Shown here: positions 62,506-64,000 of the stretch, piece after piece
Numbering within the stretch: position 1 is the first letter of the stretch
How the letters are laid out: each line of letters starts with the position of its first letter
Assembly: GCA_029237695.1 (NCBI GenBank)
Contig: CM055277.1
Coordinates: forward strand, 43,310,242 to 43,374,241
Source: Conchocele bisecta
Lineage: Eukaryota; Mollusca; Bivalvia; Lucinida; Thyasiridae
Direction: 5' to 3'
Length of the DNA: 64,000 nt
Notes under the pieces: generated by a model
What the model was told of the DNA's origin: nothing
Seen by the model: the letters and a program-made list of their open reading frames with translations, nothing else
Database searches by the model: none
Position numbers and translations under genes: made by a program

Positions 62506-63127
62506 GTACTGTAGAAGCTCACTAATTGCGACAGTGAGAAAATAATGGTGCAGTTAACTTTGTTGGTTTCACTGTCATTAAATCTTTCATCCTCACTGAC
62601 ATGGACAATTTCATTTTAAATTTGAAACCGTTCCTTTATGCTGAAAATTATCCACAATTGGTGCTGATCCTGATTAGACGGCGTGTTATGAGCCGGCTCA
62701 TCATGATCTACACCATTTGTAAATATTAAGAAAGAGGTCTCTAGTGTTGAAAGGGTTACCCTTTATAATTATAAGGGTTAATCCTTTCTAACCATTTATA
62801 GAAATTGAAGTATTTGGCGATATGCCAAGAAAACCTGAATATAAAGTTAATACACATACATTCAGAAAACAAAACACCAAAAAGTATTTTCTTCACTGAT
62901 ACAAATTTGCTTTTGAATACTGTGATTTTGACAATTGTACATGTCTGTAAATGTGACTGTGACTAGAGATATGTTGCTTATGGTATTTGTGGCCAGTTTA
63001 GCTCCTGACTCACTATCACTTTTCTGCAGTGTAATTAAGAATATCCTATACCAAAATGATTCTAATAGACGCCCATGCTCTAGTAGACGCCCACCCCCCA
63101 GTTTTGACCAATTTTTTGGCTGATTTT
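62506..63127. other. Intron of second BTB gene, repeat remnants
   Basis: 62665-62760 is a P1 fragment (GAGCCGGCTCATCATGATCT) and 62950-63010 an M1 scrap (GTGACTGTGACTAGAGATAT). 63060-63100 has a duplicated TAGACGCCCA. Confidence 0.5.
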
Positions 63128-63690
63128 TGTCTTGCCCGCGAAGAGGAAAGCGAGACATTGTTTTGCTTTTCCGGAGTCGGCGGCGGCGTCATCATTCAAT
63201 GTTAAGTTTTCGTGTTACGGTCATTGCTTCAACACTGTATCCTAGTCATCAAACTTTATACATACCTTTACTATGATATGTAGATGAAGATAGGACTATT
63301 AAAAAAAATTCCGGGCTCCAAGGTCAAGGTCGAACTATTTCTTTCTATGCTACAAACTGAACATTAATGCATGAAGACCCGTTTTCTCCTGTGCTCTGTA
63401 CACCTTACCTGTAGAGAGAACAGTAGCCTTCTCCGGTTGAACAATAGTGACTGGGAGAACCATTCACCTGTGCATGTGCATGTATGTGCAAATGTCCAGA
63501 CTGACCACTAACTGACCGCTAACTTATTACAGGTAATTTATACAGGTAAATTATTATATTACGTTTCCGTAAACTGTGTTGAAAATATTGTGGCAATATG
63601 TGGACCTGTGCAGATATGATATGTAGATAAATATAGGACTATTAATAAAAATTCTGGGCTCCAGTAGCGAGCATTTATTTTTTAATTTTT
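63128..63690. repeat. Dispersed repeat, inverted partner of 34264-34830
   Basis: GAGGAAAGCGAGACATTGTT through TCAATGTTAAGTTTTCGTGT to ATTCTGGGCTCCAGTAGC. The order is the reverse of the 34-kb copy. Confidence 0.85.
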
Positions 63691-64000
63691 TCAACTTTGT
63701 TTTTTTCCATTTAATGTCGTATATAATATCATATGGGTCAAATTGAAATTTCCTATGAGATGAGAACAAAATAAATATGGCTTGTTCTGGATGTGGAAAT
63801 AATCACGCTGATATGGTCCGAAACGTCCACAGTCCAAATCGTCCGTAGGCGTAAATCTCATCACCATTAATGATTGACGCTGGTTTGATATTATAAATAT
63901 TACTAGTATTTAAAAAGTTGGCTGAAACATCTTGGTCCGAAATGTTCATACACTGACAGACAGAACCATCATGTCCAGGAGAGGGTGAGAGTACCGTCCC
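63691..64000. other. Non-coding, no feature recognised
   Basis: No gene, SINE head or element end is visible before the window edge. Confidence 0.4.

Overview
The window looks like animal nuclear DNA: AT-rich, split genes with GT-AG introns, and roughly four fifths or more mobile or tandem repeats. The repeat types (TTAA-flanked foldbacks, SINE-like retroposons, a MITE ending in GGCCGTTTCACTAAAC, long 160-180 bp tandem arrays) suggest a marine invertebrate, probably a mollusc and perhaps a bivalve. That assignment is inference; nothing here was searched.

There is one essentially complete host gene and the first coding exon of another. On the minus strand, between 47119 and 21123, eleven coding exons join with consistent splice phases into a 2544-nt reading frame (847 aa). 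It encodes an N-terminal BTB/POZ domain, a basic and then acidic linker, ten C2H2 zinc fingers and a proline-rich tail: a BTB-ZF transcription regulator. On the plus strand at 62310-62505 lies an N-terminal BTB exon of a second gene that continues beyond the window, so two BTB genes point away from each other about 15 kb apart.

Layout: 0.2-2.8 kb, two tandem arrays. 4.6-5.9 kb, a decayed Tigger/pogo-like transposase. 6.5-8 kb, foldback elements. 8.5-10.4 kb, a minisatellite with about 49 copies of a composite forkhead/PAR-bZIP-like motif and visible higher-order structure. 11-17 kb, SINE-like elements, including two copies of one family with clear target duplications, plus MITEs. 17-47 kb, the BTB-ZF gene and its downstream flank, with introns full of MITEs, palindromes and a ten-unit 178-bp array at 35.8-37.6 kb. 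47.5-49.1 kb, a 430-bp tandem repeat. 49.3-62.3 kb, four copies of a CRE-rich cassette that looks like a promoter plus short first exon, two in each orientation, among transposons and arrays. 62.3 kb to the end, the second BTB exon and repeats.

The most unusual signals are: the mobile-looking CRE/first-exon cassette; repeats ending within about 50 nt of most exon borders of the BTB-ZF gene, one with its TTAA target overlapping the stop codon; the FOX/bZIP minisatellite; and several near-perfect long palindromes.
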